NCBI GenBank assembly: GCA_963747405.1
Contig: CAVVFG010000007.1
Location: 186,001 to 250,000 of the forward strand
DNA length: 64,000 bases
From: Fodinibacter sp963747405
GTDB lineage: Bacteria; Actinomycetota; Actinomycetes; Actinomycetales; Dermatophilaceae
Direction: 5' to 3'
This document shows positions 8,948 through 17,080 of the stretch, in pieces. Every line of letters begins with the position of its first letter. The stretch's first letter is position 1. A program made the position numbers and the translations under genes. The notes beneath the pieces were generated by a model. It saw only the letters and a program-made list of their open reading frames with translations. It made no database searches and was not told where the DNA came from.

Positions 8948-10093
8948 ATGACCGAGGCCAGACGGCGCCTGCGCCGGGTGCTCGGACGCGTTCCCGGCCT
9001 GCTCGCGCTGGCCCGGCTCGTCGTCTCGACCATTCGTATCTGCATGCGCTACCGCGTCACGGGGCTGGCCTCCGAGGCGGGCTTCTTCGCCCTGCTCTCG
9101 CTGCCGCCGCTCGTCCTCGGGTTGGTCGGCGGCCTGGCCTACGTCGCCAACGCCATCGGTCCGGTACGGGTCGACGCCGTGATCGCCGCCGTCAACACCT
9201 ACGCCTCGCAGTTCCTCACCAAGGACGTCATCAAGGACACGCTGCTGCCCACCATCGAGGACGTCGCCGCGGGGCCGCGCTTCGACCTGCTGTCGATCGG
9301 CTTCGTGCTGTCGCTGTGGTCGGGCTCGCGAGCCCTGAACGTCTTCGTCGACACCATCTCGATCATGTACGGCCAATCCGGCGTGCGGGGCATCGTGCGC
9401 ACCCGGGCGCTGTCGTTCTCGCTCTACCTCCTGGCGCTCGCGCTGGGGATCGTCACCATCCCGCTCGTCCTGCTCGGGCCCAGCCTGCTCGGTGAGATCC
9501 TCCCCGAGGGGTGGCGCTGGCTCACGAAGCTGTACTGGCCCCTGGTCACCCTGCTCACCGTCGGGGGGCTCACCAGCCTCTACCACGTCTCGACCCCGAG
9601 GCGGTCGCCCTGGCTGCGCGACGCCCCCGGGGCCGTCGTGACCATGCTGCTGTGGATCGTCGCCTCCTTCGTCGTGCGCGGCACCATCGCGGCGTCGCTG
9701 GGCGGTGGCACGTCCATCTACGGGCCGCTGTCGGCGCCGATCGTCCTGCTGATCTGGCTGTACGCCCTGGCGATCGCCGTGCTCATCGGCGCGGCCGCGA
9801 ACGCCTCGATCCGCGAGCACTACCCGCACGAGGAGCAGCGCGCCCTGCACGAGCGGCTCGGCGCCTGGATCGCCGAGCTGCAACACAGGCGCAGCACGGG
9901 TGAGGAGCGGCCGGCGGGCTGGGACGACCCGTTCGACGGCTACGGCACGGACGACGTCGACCTGGGGCTGTCGGGCCTGCGCGAGGCGGCGCGGGGCCCG
10001 CTCACCCCGATGTCCGGCGCCGGCCGGTCCACCCCCGCGGCGCCGCCGGAGCACGCGGCGGATGCCGGACGACGGGTCGACGCCGAGCGCTGA
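8948..10093 (+). CDS. YihY/virulence factor BrkB family membrane protein
   Basis: 381 residues with about six hydrophobic segments. Family hallmarks: EAGFFALLSLPPLVLGLVGG near residue 41, the LSIGFVLSLWSGSRALNVF region, and the final GGTSIYGPLSAPIVLLIWLY segment. The acidic, flexible C-terminal tail of ~90 residues is cytoplasmic by prediction. The family was once called RNase BN in error; its molecular function is unsettled. It is transcribed divergently from the AidB-like gene with a leaderless start. Confidence 0.9.
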   Translation: MTEARRRLRRVLGRVPGLLALARLVVSTIRICMRYRVTGLASEAGFFALLSLPPLVLGLVGGLAYVANAIGPVRVDAVIAAVNTYASQFLTKDVIKDTLLPTIEDVAAGPRFDLLSIGFVLSLWSGSRALNVFVDTISIMYGQSGVRGIVRTRALSFSLYLLALALGIVTIPLVLLGPSLLGEILPEGWRWLTKLYWPLVTLLTVGGLTSLYHVSTPRRSPWLRDAPGAVVTMLLWIVASFVVRGTIAASLGGGTSIYGPLSAPIVLLIWLYALAIAVLIGAAANASIREHYPHEEQRALHERLGAWIAELQHRRSTGEERPAGWDDPFDGYGTDDVDLGLSGLREAARGPLTPMSGAGRSTPAAPPEHAADAGRRVDAER

Positions 10094-10134
10094 CCGCCCG
10101 ACGTCCCCCGGCGGGCGCTGGGCGGGTGGCCGGT

Positions 10135-10162
10135 TTGGAGTTCGTCGCGGCGATCGGATAAT
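10135..10162 (+). promoter_or_regulatory. Promoter of the tRNA cluster
   Basis: TTGGAG (10135-10140), 16-nt spacer, GATAAT (10157-10162): the closest match to a housekeeping sigma promoter in this window, placed about 40 nt before tRNA-Gly, as expected for a stable RNA operon. Confidence 0.65.
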
Positions 10163-10204
10163 GTCTGCGAGCACGCCAAAGGGGTTCACAGAGCCACGGC
10201 GCGC

Positions 10205-10277
10205 GCGGATGTAGCTCAGTTGGTAGAGCGCAACCTTGCCAAGGTTGAGGTCGCCGGTTCGAACCCGGTCATCCGCT
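10205..10277 (+). tRNA. tRNA-Gly (GCC)
   Basis: Acceptor GCGGATG pairs with CATCCGC; D arm GCTC...GAGC; anticodon loop TTGCCAA in stem AACCT-type arm gives GCC; T arm GCCGGTTCGAACCCGGT. 73 nt, no encoded CCA. First of three tRNA genes behind one promoter. Confidence 0.95.
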
Positions 10278-10299
10278 CGGAGGGTGTAGCCGCCCCCAC

Positions 10300-10370
10300 G
10301 GTGGAGTGGCCGAGAGGCGAGGCAGCGGCCTGCAAAGCCGCGTACACGGGTTCAAATCCCGTCTCCACCT
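10300..10370 (+). tRNA. tRNA-Cys (GCA)
   Basis: Acceptor GGTGGAG pairs with CTCCACC; anticodon loop CTGCAAA inside stem CGGC/GCCG gives GCA; T arm ACGGGTTCAAATCCCGT. 71 nt, no encoded CCA. Second of the cluster. Confidence 0.95.
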
Positions 10371-10417
10371 CGAGTAGTACCCGCACGATCAGTCGGTTCA
10401 GCACAGCAGCACCCCAC

Positions 10418-10495
10418 GGACGCGTAGCGCAGCCTGGTTAGCGCACCACCTTGACACGGTGGGGGTCGGAGGTTCGAGTCCTCTCGCGTCCACCA
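10418..10495 (+). tRNA. tRNA-Val (GAC)
   Basis: Acceptor GGACGCG pairs with CGCGTCC followed by A and an encoded CCA (10493-10495). The anticodon loop TTGACAC in stem CCACC/GGTGG gives GAC. Third tRNA of the cluster, followed by a strong palindromic hairpin. Confidence 0.95.
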
Positions 10496-10503
10496 CCTCA
10501 TCC

Positions 10504-10531
10504 AGAGCCCACCACGGCCGTGGTGGGCTCT
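10504..10531 (+). terminator. Perfect 28-bp palindrome ending the tRNA cluster
   Basis: AGAGCCCACCAC, GGCC, GTGGTGGGCTCT: a 12-bp perfect stem closing a GGCC loop, 8 nt after the CCA of tRNA-Val. No U-tract follows. Best read as the transcription terminator of the tRNA operon. Confidence 0.75.
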
Positions 10532-10665
10532 CGTGGTGCCGGGGGTGCCGCGACGCTCCGGCGCCGCCCGCGCGCGGCGTGCCACGACCGCCCCTCGCGC
10601 GGGTGGCGGTAGGTTGTTATGGCCGTGCCGCCGACCCGGTGGCGCGCCACCTGCGAGGAGCACCG

Positions 10666-11442
10666 GTGAGCAGCGAGCACCCCGAGACGGCGGAGGCGGT
10701 CGAGCCCCCGCCGCGCAGCGGGCCGCTTCCCCGGCCACGCTCGGCGTTCTCCTGGCTGGACCGGGCCTGGCGCTCCTGGCGGGCCGACCCGGTCGACCGG
10801 TTCGGGGTGGTGCTCTTCTTCGTCACCGCCACGATCGTGGTCTCGTCCCTGGTCGACGTCGGCCAGTCCTACGGCGACGCGATACTGGCCCACACGATGA
10901 GCGGGGCCGCGCTCGTCGCGGCTGCGCGGGCGACCGGCATGGGCCGGCGGTCCCGCCAGGTGGTCACCGTGGTCGTGGTGCTGGCCATCGGTCTGCTGGC
11001 GTTCCTGTCCCTGGTCGAGGCCCTGGTAGACGACCAGAGGGTGGTCCTGGTGTCGCCGGAGCAGGCCGAGCCGTTGTGGCTGGCCCTGGTCATCGTGGTG
11101 CCGATCATCGTCATCCGGCGGATCTCGCAGCACACCGTCGTCGGCGGGCGCACCGTGCTGGGCGCGGTCACCGCCTACCTGCAGATCGGGGTGGCCTACG
11201 CCGCCGTCTACCAGGCCGTGTCGGTGTGGAGCACCGCGCCGCCGTTCGGCGAGCCGCAGCCGTCGAGCGCGTTCACGTACCTCAGCCTCACGACGATGTC
11301 GACGCTCGGCATCGGCGACATCGTGCCGTCGACCCAGGTCTCCCGGCTGCTGGTGTCATCCGAGGCGGTCGTGGGCCAGGTGTTCCTCGTGACCATCGTG
11401 GCGATCGTCGTGTCGCAGTTCGCCGGGGGTCGACAGAAATGA
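10666..11442 (+). CDS. Two-pore-helix potassium channel family protein
   Basis: 258 residues. GTG chosen because GAGGAG lies 5 nt upstream and it removes a tRNA overlap. A basic, Pro-rich N-terminus is followed by about six hydrophobic segments; the last pair flanks the pore loop LTTMSTLGIGDIVP (about residues 206-219), in which TLGIGD stands for the TVGYGD potassium filter. Ile in place of Tyr/Phe is atypical, so selectivity is uncertain. No RCK/TrkA-N domain follows. It overlaps the next gene by ATGA. Confidence 0.8.
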   Translation: MSSEHPETAEAVEPPPRSGPLPRPRSAFSWLDRAWRSWRADPVDRFGVVLFFVTATIVVSSLVDVGQSYGDAILAHTMSGAALVAAARATGMGRRSRQVVTVVVVLAIGLLAFLSLVEALVDDQRVVLVSPEQAEPLWLALVIVVPIIVIRRISQHTVVGGRTVLGAVTAYLQIGVAYAAVYQAVSVWSTAPPFGEPQPSSAFTYLSLTTMSTLGIGDIVPSTQVSRLLVSSEAVVGQVFLVTIVAIVVSQFAGGRQK

Positions 11443-12116
11443 CGGTCCTGCCGCCGCCGGCCGCCCAGCCCGGCGCATACGATCCCCCGCTCGAGCAGCT
11501 CGTCGAGCGGGTGCGCGGCCTGCGCGGTCGGGTCGGCGGCGGCCGGCCGGTCCTGGTCGGGGTGGTGGGCGAGCCCGGAGCCGGGAAGTCCACGCTGACG
11601 GCATCCCTCGTGGCGGCACTGCGCGACGAGGGCACCGCGGCGGTGCTCGTGCCGATGGATGGCTTCCACCTCGCGAACGTCGCACTGGCCGCCCTCGGGC
11701 GGGCCGAGCGCAAGGGCGCCATCGACACCTTCGACGGCGCGGGGTACGCGGCCCTGCTCGGCCGCCTGCGCAGCGGCGGGCCGGACAGCGTGTGGGCGCC
11801 CACCTACGACCGGTCGATCGAGGAGTCGGTGGCGGGCGCGATCGAGGTGCCCGCGGACACCGACGTCGTCGTCACCGAGGGCAACTACCTGCTCGTCGAC
11901 GAGGGCCCGTGGGCGGCGGTGCGGGGTCTGCTCGACGAGGTGTGGGCCGTGCAGGCCGACGGCGCGCTGCGCACCCGGCGGCTCGAGGAGCGGCACGTCC
12001 GGTTCGGCAAGGCGCCGGCCGTCGCGGCGGCGTGGGTCGGCGCGGTCGACGAGCCGAACGCCGCGTTGGTGCGCTCGACCTTCCACCGCGCCGACCTGGT
12101 GGTGACCAGCTCTTGA
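11439..12116 (+). CDS. P-loop nucleoside/nucleotide kinase family protein (uridine kinase-like)
   Basis: 225 residues, start overlapping the channel stop codon. Walker A GEPGAGKST (about residues 41-49), the substrate-binding MDGFHL motif (about 72-77), the APTYDRSIEE segment and VVTEGNYLLVDEGPW correspond to the phosphoribulokinase/uridine kinase/pantothenate kinase (CoaA-like) superfamily, as in E. coli YggC/fructose kinase FrcK-like proteins. The exact acceptor (nucleoside, sugar or pantothenate) cannot be read. Coupling with an ion channel is unexplained. Confidence 0.8.
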   Translation: MTVLPPPAAQPGAYDPPLEQLVERVRGLRGRVGGGRPVLVGVVGEPGAGKSTLTASLVAALRDEGTAAVLVPMDGFHLANVALAALGRAERKGAIDTFDGAGYAALLGRLRSGGPDSVWAPTYDRSIEESVAGAIEVPADTDVVVTEGNYLLVDEGPWAAVRGLLDEVWAVQADGALRTRRLEERHVRFGKAPAVAAAWVGAVDEPNAALVRSTFHRADLVVTSS

Positions 12117-12126
12117 GGGGGCCGCC

Positions 12127-14046
12127 TCAGAGCACCCGGAACGGGCGCATCATCTCGTGGTCCTCGTGCTCGAGGATGTGGCAGTGCCAGACGAACAGCC
12201 CGCGCTTGTCGAAGTGCGCCCGGATGCGGGTGACCTCGCCCGGGTAGGCGATGACGGTGTCCTTGCGCCCGGTCTCGTTGACCTCCGGTGGACGGGCCGG
12301 CTGGCCGGGTGCCGTGCGGTCGAGCACCTCGAACTGCACGAGGTGCAGGTGGATCGGGTGGGCGTCCTCGGTCGTGTTGTGCAGCTCCCAGATCTCGCTG
12401 TCGCCCTTGCGGGGGTTCTCGGTGATGGTCTCGTCCCAGCCCAGCGGCACCGGCACGTCACCGTCCATGACGCCGAGGAAGGCAGCGCGCGGGCCGACGT
12501 CGAGGAGCACGTCGGAGTCGGCCTCGGTGATCGCCAGGGCGCGGGTGCGGGTGGCGACGCCCGTTGACGGGGGAGCCGGGAGGGGGAGCTGGTCGGGGTG
12601 CTCGCTGGTGTCGCGGCCGACCCGGTCGACGACGGTGAAGCGCATGACCTGCCCGGTGGTCCTCGGGTCGGCGAACTCGAACTCCGAGCCAGGCTCGCCA
12701 CCCCCGAAGGGCTCGTCGGGTCCCTCGTTGACGAGGTAGAGCTCGGTGCCCGCGCGGAAGTGGCTGAAGTCGACCACGACGTCGGCGCGCTCGGCGGGGG
12801 CGAGCAGGATGCGCTCCATCGCGACCGGCTTCTCCAGGAAGCCACCGTCGCCACCGACCTGCCACATCGGCGTGGCCGGGGAGACGGGACGGTGGGTCGG
12901 GTGGGCCGCCACGGCCAGGATCAGGAACCTCGAGCCGCACCCGTTCAGGAAGCGCAGGCGGTATCGCCGCCGCTCCACCTTCAGGTCGGGCCAGGTGCGG
13001 CCGTTGACCATCATGGTGTTGCCGAAGAACTCCGGGTTGAAGATCGGTGCGATGTCGGAGCGGGGGACGTAGGGCCCGCTGAAGCCGTCGAAGTACTCGC
13101 GCGAGTCGGGGTAGAACAGGGCCCCGTCCTTGCGGAAGGCGCGGTCCTGGATGGCGATCGGGATCTCGTGGGTCGCGGTGCCGTGGCCGGCGGCACCGGG
13201 GAGAGCCCCGGGCTCGAGGTCGTGGGCGCCGCCGCGCAGGAGGTAGAACCCGACCGGGCCGGCGTAGACGTTGAGCCGGGTCATGCCCAGCGTGTGGTCG
13301 TGGAACCACATCGTGCTGGCCGCCTGGTCGTTGCCGTAGAAGGCCCGGGAGGACCCGGGTTGCCACCGGTGACCGTGCCGGTGGGCGTACGAGGCGGACA
13401 TCGAGTCGTAGGTCGAGCCGACCCGGGCGTACCCACGGGGGATGCCGTGAGCGTTCGGCAGGAACCACGACTGGGGGTAGCCGTCGCTCTCCTCCTCGGT
13501 GTGGCCACCGTGCAGGTGGACCACGGCCGGCACCGGGCCGCGGTAAGGCCCCGGTGTCCGAGTGAACTCGGGGTGCATGTCCCGGCCGCCGAGACCGCCC
13601 GGCGGGTTGGCCCAGTGCAGCGTGGGGTCGACCGGCAGCAGGTGCGCCAGGTAGTGGCCGCTGCGGCCGTTGAGCAGGCCGTTGACCCAGGTCACCTCCA
13701 CCGGGCGCCCCGCTCGTGCCTCGATGGTGAGCGACGGCGAGGCGTATGTGCCCCTGTGGGTCTCCGAGCCGTAGCCCCAGAGGGTCGTCTGCGGAAAGCC
13801 GTGCGGCAGCACCCGCTGCCGGAACTGCCGGACTCCGATCACGTAGCGGTCCACGGCGCCCGCGGACGCGCGGGGCATCGCGGTCGGGACCGCGAGCGGG
13901 AGCCGGTACTTCGGGATCGACGCGCCGTGCAGCATCGGTGCGTGGCGCAGTGGGACGGCATGCACCTCCCCACCACTGCTGACGAACAGCCCGGCCATGC
14001 CGGCCGCGCCTCCTGCGAGCACTGAACGACGCGGCAACATGGCCAT
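12127..14046 (-). CDS. Exported multicopper oxidase (CotA/bilirubin oxidase-like)
   Basis: 639 residues. ATG at 14046 is set by ACCTCC (minus GGAGGT) 6 nt before it. The N-terminus MLPRRSVLAGGAAG is a Tat-type signal. All four copper motifs are present in order: HLHGGH, WFHDHTLGMT, HPIHLHL and the type 1 site HCHILEHEDHEMM near the C-terminus with axial Met. This order and length suit three-domain CotA/PhsA/bilirubin-oxidase-like laccases that oxidise phenols, pigments or metal ions with reduction of oxygen to water. An 18-bp palindrome shared with two other exported-protein genes lies 75 nt upstream. Confidence 0.93.
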   Translation of the reverse strand: MAMLPRRSVLAGGAAGMAGLFVSSGGEVHAVPLRHAPMLHGASIPKYRLPLAVPTAMPRASAGAVDRYVIGVRQFRQRVLPHGFPQTTLWGYGSETHRGTYASPSLTIEARAGRPVEVTWVNGLLNGRSGHYLAHLLPVDPTLHWANPPGGLGGRDMHPEFTRTPGPYRGPVPAVVHLHGGHTEEESDGYPQSWFLPNAHGIPRGYARVGSTYDSMSASYAHRHGHRWQPGSSRAFYGNDQAASTMWFHDHTLGMTRLNVYAGPVGFYLLRGGAHDLEPGALPGAAGHGTATHEIPIAIQDRAFRKDGALFYPDSREYFDGFSGPYVPRSDIAPIFNPEFFGNTMMVNGRTWPDLKVERRRYRLRFLNGCGSRFLILAVAAHPTHRPVSPATPMWQVGGDGGFLEKPVAMERILLAPAERADVVVDFSHFRAGTELYLVNEGPDEPFGGGEPGSEFEFADPRTTGQVMRFTVVDRVGRDTSEHPDQLPLPAPPSTGVATRTRALAITEADSDVLLDVGPRAAFLGVMDGDVPVPLGWDETITENPRKGDSEIWELHNTTEDAHPIHLHLVQFEVLDRTAPGQPARPPEVNETGRKDTVIAYPGEVTRIRAHFDKRGLFVWHCHILEHEDHEMMRPFRVL

Positions 14047-14121
14047 GGCGGTACCTCCCTGCCCGGCGGCCCCTGCAGACGCCGGTGCGGCCACTGTCAA
14101 GGGGATGACCGGATGCTGTCA

Positions 14122-14139
14122 ATGGCCCGATCGGGCTAC
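14122..14139. promoter_or_regulatory. 18-bp palindrome, copy 2 (multicopper oxidase / pabB intergenic)
   Basis: ATGGCCCGATCGGGCTAC, with the perfect core GCCCGATCGGGC. It lies between divergent starts at 14046 (minus) and 14268 (plus). Two TTGACA hexamers on the minus strand (14122-14117 and 14099-14094) lie beside it, pointing to the oxidase as the likelier target. Confidence 0.45.
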
Positions 14140-14267
14140 GCGAGGCCCGTGTTCGGACCGCGGTGGGAGTGCCGCGGGGGCCCGTCGGGGGGGCGCCGCG
14201 CGGCGCGTCGGGGCCCCCCGGGGGTGCGTCGGGGCTGGTCGGAGAGGGGTCCGCATACGATGCGGGC

Positions 14268-15314
14268 GTGTCGCAGGCGAGGTTCGGGTCGCGGGTGGCC
14301 CGCGGCGTCGCGGCGGTCAGCCACACCGCCGACGACCTGACGAGCGGCTTCTGGGTGGTGGTGGTCACCTTCGAGGGCGAGCTGACCGCCGTGCGGATGG
14401 ACGACGTGCGGCGGGGCCCGGATGGCGCGGCTGCCCGGGCGGGGATGCCGGACGGCTCGCGGTGGCCGGCACTGCCCGGAGCCTGGCGCAGCAGCCTGGC
14501 CCACGCGGCCTACGTCGATGGCGTGGCGGAGGTGCGGCGGCGGATTGCGGCCGGCACGGTCTACCAGGTCAACCTCTGCCGGGTGATGGAGCACGACCTG
14601 CCCGAGCGGGCACGGATCGTCGACCTGGGGGCGCGCCTGGCCGCAGGCAACGCAGCGCCCTACGCCGCGACCCTCGACCTTCCGGAGGTCGGGCTGGAGC
14701 TGGCCTGCGCCTCGCCGGAGGCCTACCTCCTGCGCCGTGGCTCGCGGGTGACGTCGCGGCCGATCAAGGGCACGGCCTCCACGGCGTCAGAGCTGCTGGC
14801 CAAGGACCATGCCGAGAACGTGATGATCGTCGACCTGGTGCGCAACGACCTGGGGCACGTCAGCCTGCCCGGCTCGGTGGAGGTCGACCACCTCTGCCGC
14901 GTGGAGCAGCACCCGGGTCTGGTGCACCTGGTCTCCGACGTGTCGGGCACCCTGCGGCCCGGCACCACCTGGCGCGACCTGCTCGACGCCAGCTTTCCAC
15001 CCGGATCGGTGAGCGGTGCACCGAAACACACTGCACTGCAGGCGATCTCAGACCTCGAGCCGGCGTCCCGAGGGCCGTACTGCGGGGCCGTGGGTTGGAT
15101 CGACGCCGACCGCGACGAGGCCGAGCTCGCCGTCGGCATCCGCACGTTCTGGGTGGCGCGCGACGGCACCGGGCGACGGGTGCTGCGCTTCGGGACCGGG
15201 GCCGGCATCACCTGGGGGAGCGACGCCGAGGGGGAGTGGCGCGAGACCGAGCTGAAGGCGGCGCGCCTGGTCTCCCTCGCGTCACGCACCGGGTCGGGCC
15301 GTGAAAAGGTGTGA
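14268..15314 (+). CDS. pabB: Chorismate-binding enzyme, aminodeoxychorismate synthase component I-like
   Basis: 348 residues; GTG placed by TACGAT (14256-14261) ending 6 nt upstream. Signature blocks of the chorismate-binding domain are present: YQVNLCRV, SPEAYL, SRPIKGTAS, VMIVDLVRNDLG, FPPGSVSGAPK and the final YCGAVGWID plus FGTGAGITWGSD. The N-terminal ~110-residue domain of full-length PabB/TrpE is largely missing, as in short actinobacterial PabB homologues. It would make 4-amino-4-deoxychorismate with a glutaminase; no pabA is nearby. The next gene, 3 nt away, is the lyase, supporting a folate p-aminobenzoate role over tryptophan. Confidence 0.85.
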   Translation: MSQARFGSRVARGVAAVSHTADDLTSGFWVVVVTFEGELTAVRMDDVRRGPDGAAARAGMPDGSRWPALPGAWRSSLAHAAYVDGVAEVRRRIAAGTVYQVNLCRVMEHDLPERARIVDLGARLAAGNAAPYAATLDLPEVGLELACASPEAYLLRRGSRVTSRPIKGTASTASELLAKDHAENVMIVDLVRNDLGHVSLPGSVEVDHLCRVEQHPGLVHLVSDVSGTLRPGTTWRDLLDASFPPGSVSGAPKHTALQAISDLEPASRGPYCGAVGWIDADRDEAELAVGIRTFWVARDGTGRRVLRFGTGAGITWGSDAEGEWRETELKAARLVSLASRTGSGREKV

Positions 15315-15317
15315 CGC

Positions 15318-16160
15318 ATGACTGACATCCGGGTCTGGGTCGACGGTGCGCTCGTCGACGCCGACACCCCCGCGGTGAGTGCCGTCGACCACGGCGTCAC
15401 GGTGGGCGACGGTGCCTTCGAGACGGCGAAGATCGACCATGGTGTGCCGTTCGCCGTCACGCGCCACCTGCGCCGGCTCGACCGAACGATGGCGGGTCTG
15501 GGCCTGCCGGCGGCCGACCACGACCGCATCCGGGACGGCATCGACGCCGTGCTGGGCGGGGAGCCGATCGAGTTCGGTCGCCTGCGGTTCACCGTGACGG
15601 GCGGGAGCGGACCGCTCGGCTCCGACCGGCACGACTCCGACCTCACCCACATCGTCACCGCGGTGCCGCACGCGCGGCCCGAGGCGCACGGCGCGGTGGT
15701 CACGGTGCCGTGGGTGCGCAACGAGCGCGCGGCGACCGCCGGGCTGAAGACCACCTCCTACGCCGACAACGTCATCGCGCTGGCCCGGGCCAAGGCGCAC
15801 GGCGCGCTCGAGGCGCTGTTCGCCAACACCCGCGGTGAGCTGTGCGAGGCCACCGGGAGCAACGTCTTCGTGGTCCTCGACGGGGTGGTGCGCACCCCGC
15901 CGCTCGACAGTGGCTGCCTGGCCGGCATCACCCGCGAGCTGGTGCTCGAGTGGTGCGCGGCCGACGGGGTGGAGGTGGTCGAACAGGCCATGCCGATCGA
16001 TGTGCTCGCCCGGGCCGACGAGGTGTTCCTCACCTCCTCGATCAAGGACGTCTTCCCGGTGTCGGCGGTCGACGGCCGGGCGCTGCCCGCCCACGGGCCG
16101 GTCACGGCTTCGCTGCAGCAGGTCTGGGCGTTGCACGCCGCGCTGGGAGTGGACCCGTGA
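15318..16160 (+). CDS. pabC: Aminotransferase class IV, probable aminodeoxychorismate lyase
   Basis: 280 residues. Class IV fold-type PLP enzyme: VSAVDHGVTVGDGAFET near residue 20, PLP lysine in GLKTTSYADNV (about residue 146), EATGSNVF (about 177) and the terminal EVFLTSSIKDVFPV. It sits 3 nt behind the PabB-like gene, so release of pyruvate from aminodeoxychorismate to give p-aminobenzoate is the simplest reading; a D-amino-acid or branched-chain aminotransferase activity is the alternative within this family. Confidence 0.82.
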   Translation: MTDIRVWVDGALVDADTPAVSAVDHGVTVGDGAFETAKIDHGVPFAVTRHLRRLDRTMAGLGLPAADHDRIRDGIDAVLGGEPIEFGRLRFTVTGGSGPLGSDRHDSDLTHIVTAVPHARPEAHGAVVTVPWVRNERAATAGLKTTSYADNVIALARAKAHGALEALFANTRGELCEATGSNVFVVLDGVVRTPPLDSGCLAGITRELVLEWCAADGVEVVEQAMPIDVLARADEVFLTSSIKDVFPVSAVDGRALPAHGPVTASLQQVWALHAALGVDP

Positions 16161-16606
16161 CGCCGGAGGAGCAGCGAGAGGACCGCCGCCTCCTGCGCGA
16201 CGCCGACGACGCGGACGACTGGCAGTGGCGACGGCGCGTCCGCGCGAGCCCCCGGTGGCGGCCGCTGTACCAGGGGGCCGTGCTCCTCGTCGGCCTGGTC
16301 ATGGTGCTCGGCGGCCTCGCCCTGGTGCCGCTGCCCGGCCCCGGCTGGCTCATCGTCATCCTCGGCATCGCGGTGTGGTCCTCGGAGTTCGAGCCGGCTT
16401 CGCGGCTGCTGGAGTTCGTCAAGGACAAGGTCCGGGCCTGGGAGCAGTGGGTACGAGTTCAGCCGTGGTGGGTCAAGGGGCTGGTGGGCCTGGCGACCTT
16501 CGCGTTCGTCTGCCTCGCGCTGTGGCTGACCATGCGGCTCACCGGGGTGCCCGGGCTGCTGCCCGATGCCTGGGAGGAATGGCTGCACGCCAACGCCGGC
16601 CTGTAG
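16157..16606 (+). CDS. PGPGW family transmembrane protein (TIGR02611-like)
   Basis: 149 residues, GTG overlapping the previous stop (GTGA). A charged N-terminus is followed by two hydrophobic segments around the family motif LPLPGPGWLIVILG (about residues 55-68), an amphipathic linker rich in Trp/Lys, and another membrane segment. Such PGPGW proteins are small inner membrane proteins of unknown function. Confidence 0.8.
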   Translation: MTPEEQREDRRLLRDADDADDWQWRRRVRASPRWRPLYQGAVLLVGLVMVLGGLALVPLPGPGWLIVILGIAVWSSEFEPASRLLEFVKDKVRAWEQWVRVQPWWVKGLVGLATFAFVCLALWLTMRLTGVPGLLPDAWEEWLHANAGL

Positions 16607-16674
16607 CGTCGTCATCAGCCTCATCGTCGTCGTGAGCAGGCTCGTGCTGGGCGCGCAGAACGTGTCCGGTCGAT

Positions 16675-16702
16675 TTCCGCCGAGTCGCGAAGTCCGTATA
16701 TC
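16675..16702 (+). promoter_or_regulatory. Promoter of tRNA-Val(CAC)
   Basis: TTCCGC (16675-16680), 16-nt spacer, TATATC (16697-16702), 22 nt before the tRNA. The -35 is weak, the -10 is good. Confidence 0.5.
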
Positions 16703-16724
16703 CTCGGCAAGCCGTCAGGCACCC

Positions 16725-16801
16725 GGATGTGTAGCTCAGTTGGTTAGAGCGTTCGCTTCACACGCGAGAGGCCATGGGTTCGAGTCCCTTCACATCCACC
16801 A
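16725..16801 (+). tRNA. tRNA-Val (CAC)
   Basis: Acceptor GGATGTG pairs with CACATCC, then A and an encoded CCA (16799-16801). Anticodon loop TTCACAC inside stem TTCGC/GCGAG gives CAC. A hairpin follows at once. The gene borders an accessory stretch with a broken HNH gene. Confidence 0.95.
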
Positions 16802-16808
16802 CCACCAT

Positions 16809-16844
16809 CGGCCCCTGACCTGCGGAAACGTGGATCGGGGGCCG
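16809..16844 (+). terminator. Hairpin after tRNA-Val(CAC)
   Basis: CGGCCCCTGA (16809-16818) pairs with TCGGGGGCCG (16835-16844) with one wobble, around a 16-nt loop, 8 nt behind the tRNA. Likely terminator. Confidence 0.5.
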
Positions 16845-16862
16845 TGTCGTTTGGCAAACGTG

Positions 16863-16878
16863 TCGGATACGTGTCCGA
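16863..16878. repeat. 16-bp near-perfect palindrome
   Basis: TCGGATACGTGTCCGA, one mismatch from perfect symmetry, in the 279-bp non-coding stretch between the tRNA-Val terminator and the HNH gene. It resembles a dimeric regulator site but no partner copy was found in the window. Confidence 0.3.
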
Positions 16879-17020
16879 TCGATGGCCGCTGACAGCCTGG
16901 GTCGGATGCCGGCCGCATCGGCCATCGCTGTGTCGGCGCGCAGTCGCGGTCGGCGCCCGGGACGCCGCTTCCGATGCCCGGTCGGGGCCAACCCGCCTTC
17001 CAACGCCGATATCGGCGGGC

Positions 17021-17036
17021 TCGAACAATTGTGCGA
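17021..17036 (+). promoter_or_regulatory. LexA/SOS-like box before HNH gene 1
   Basis: TCGAAC-AATT-GTGCGA differs at one position from the actinobacterial SOS box TCGAAC-N4-GTTCGA. It lies 44 nt before the ATG at 17081. In Mycobacterium tuberculosis several 13E12-family (DUF222/HNH) genes are known to have SOS boxes, which fits. Confidence 0.6.
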
Positions 17037-17080
17037 ATACAGCGCTCGGCACTGGAATCGAGCCAAGGGGAGGGGGAGGC

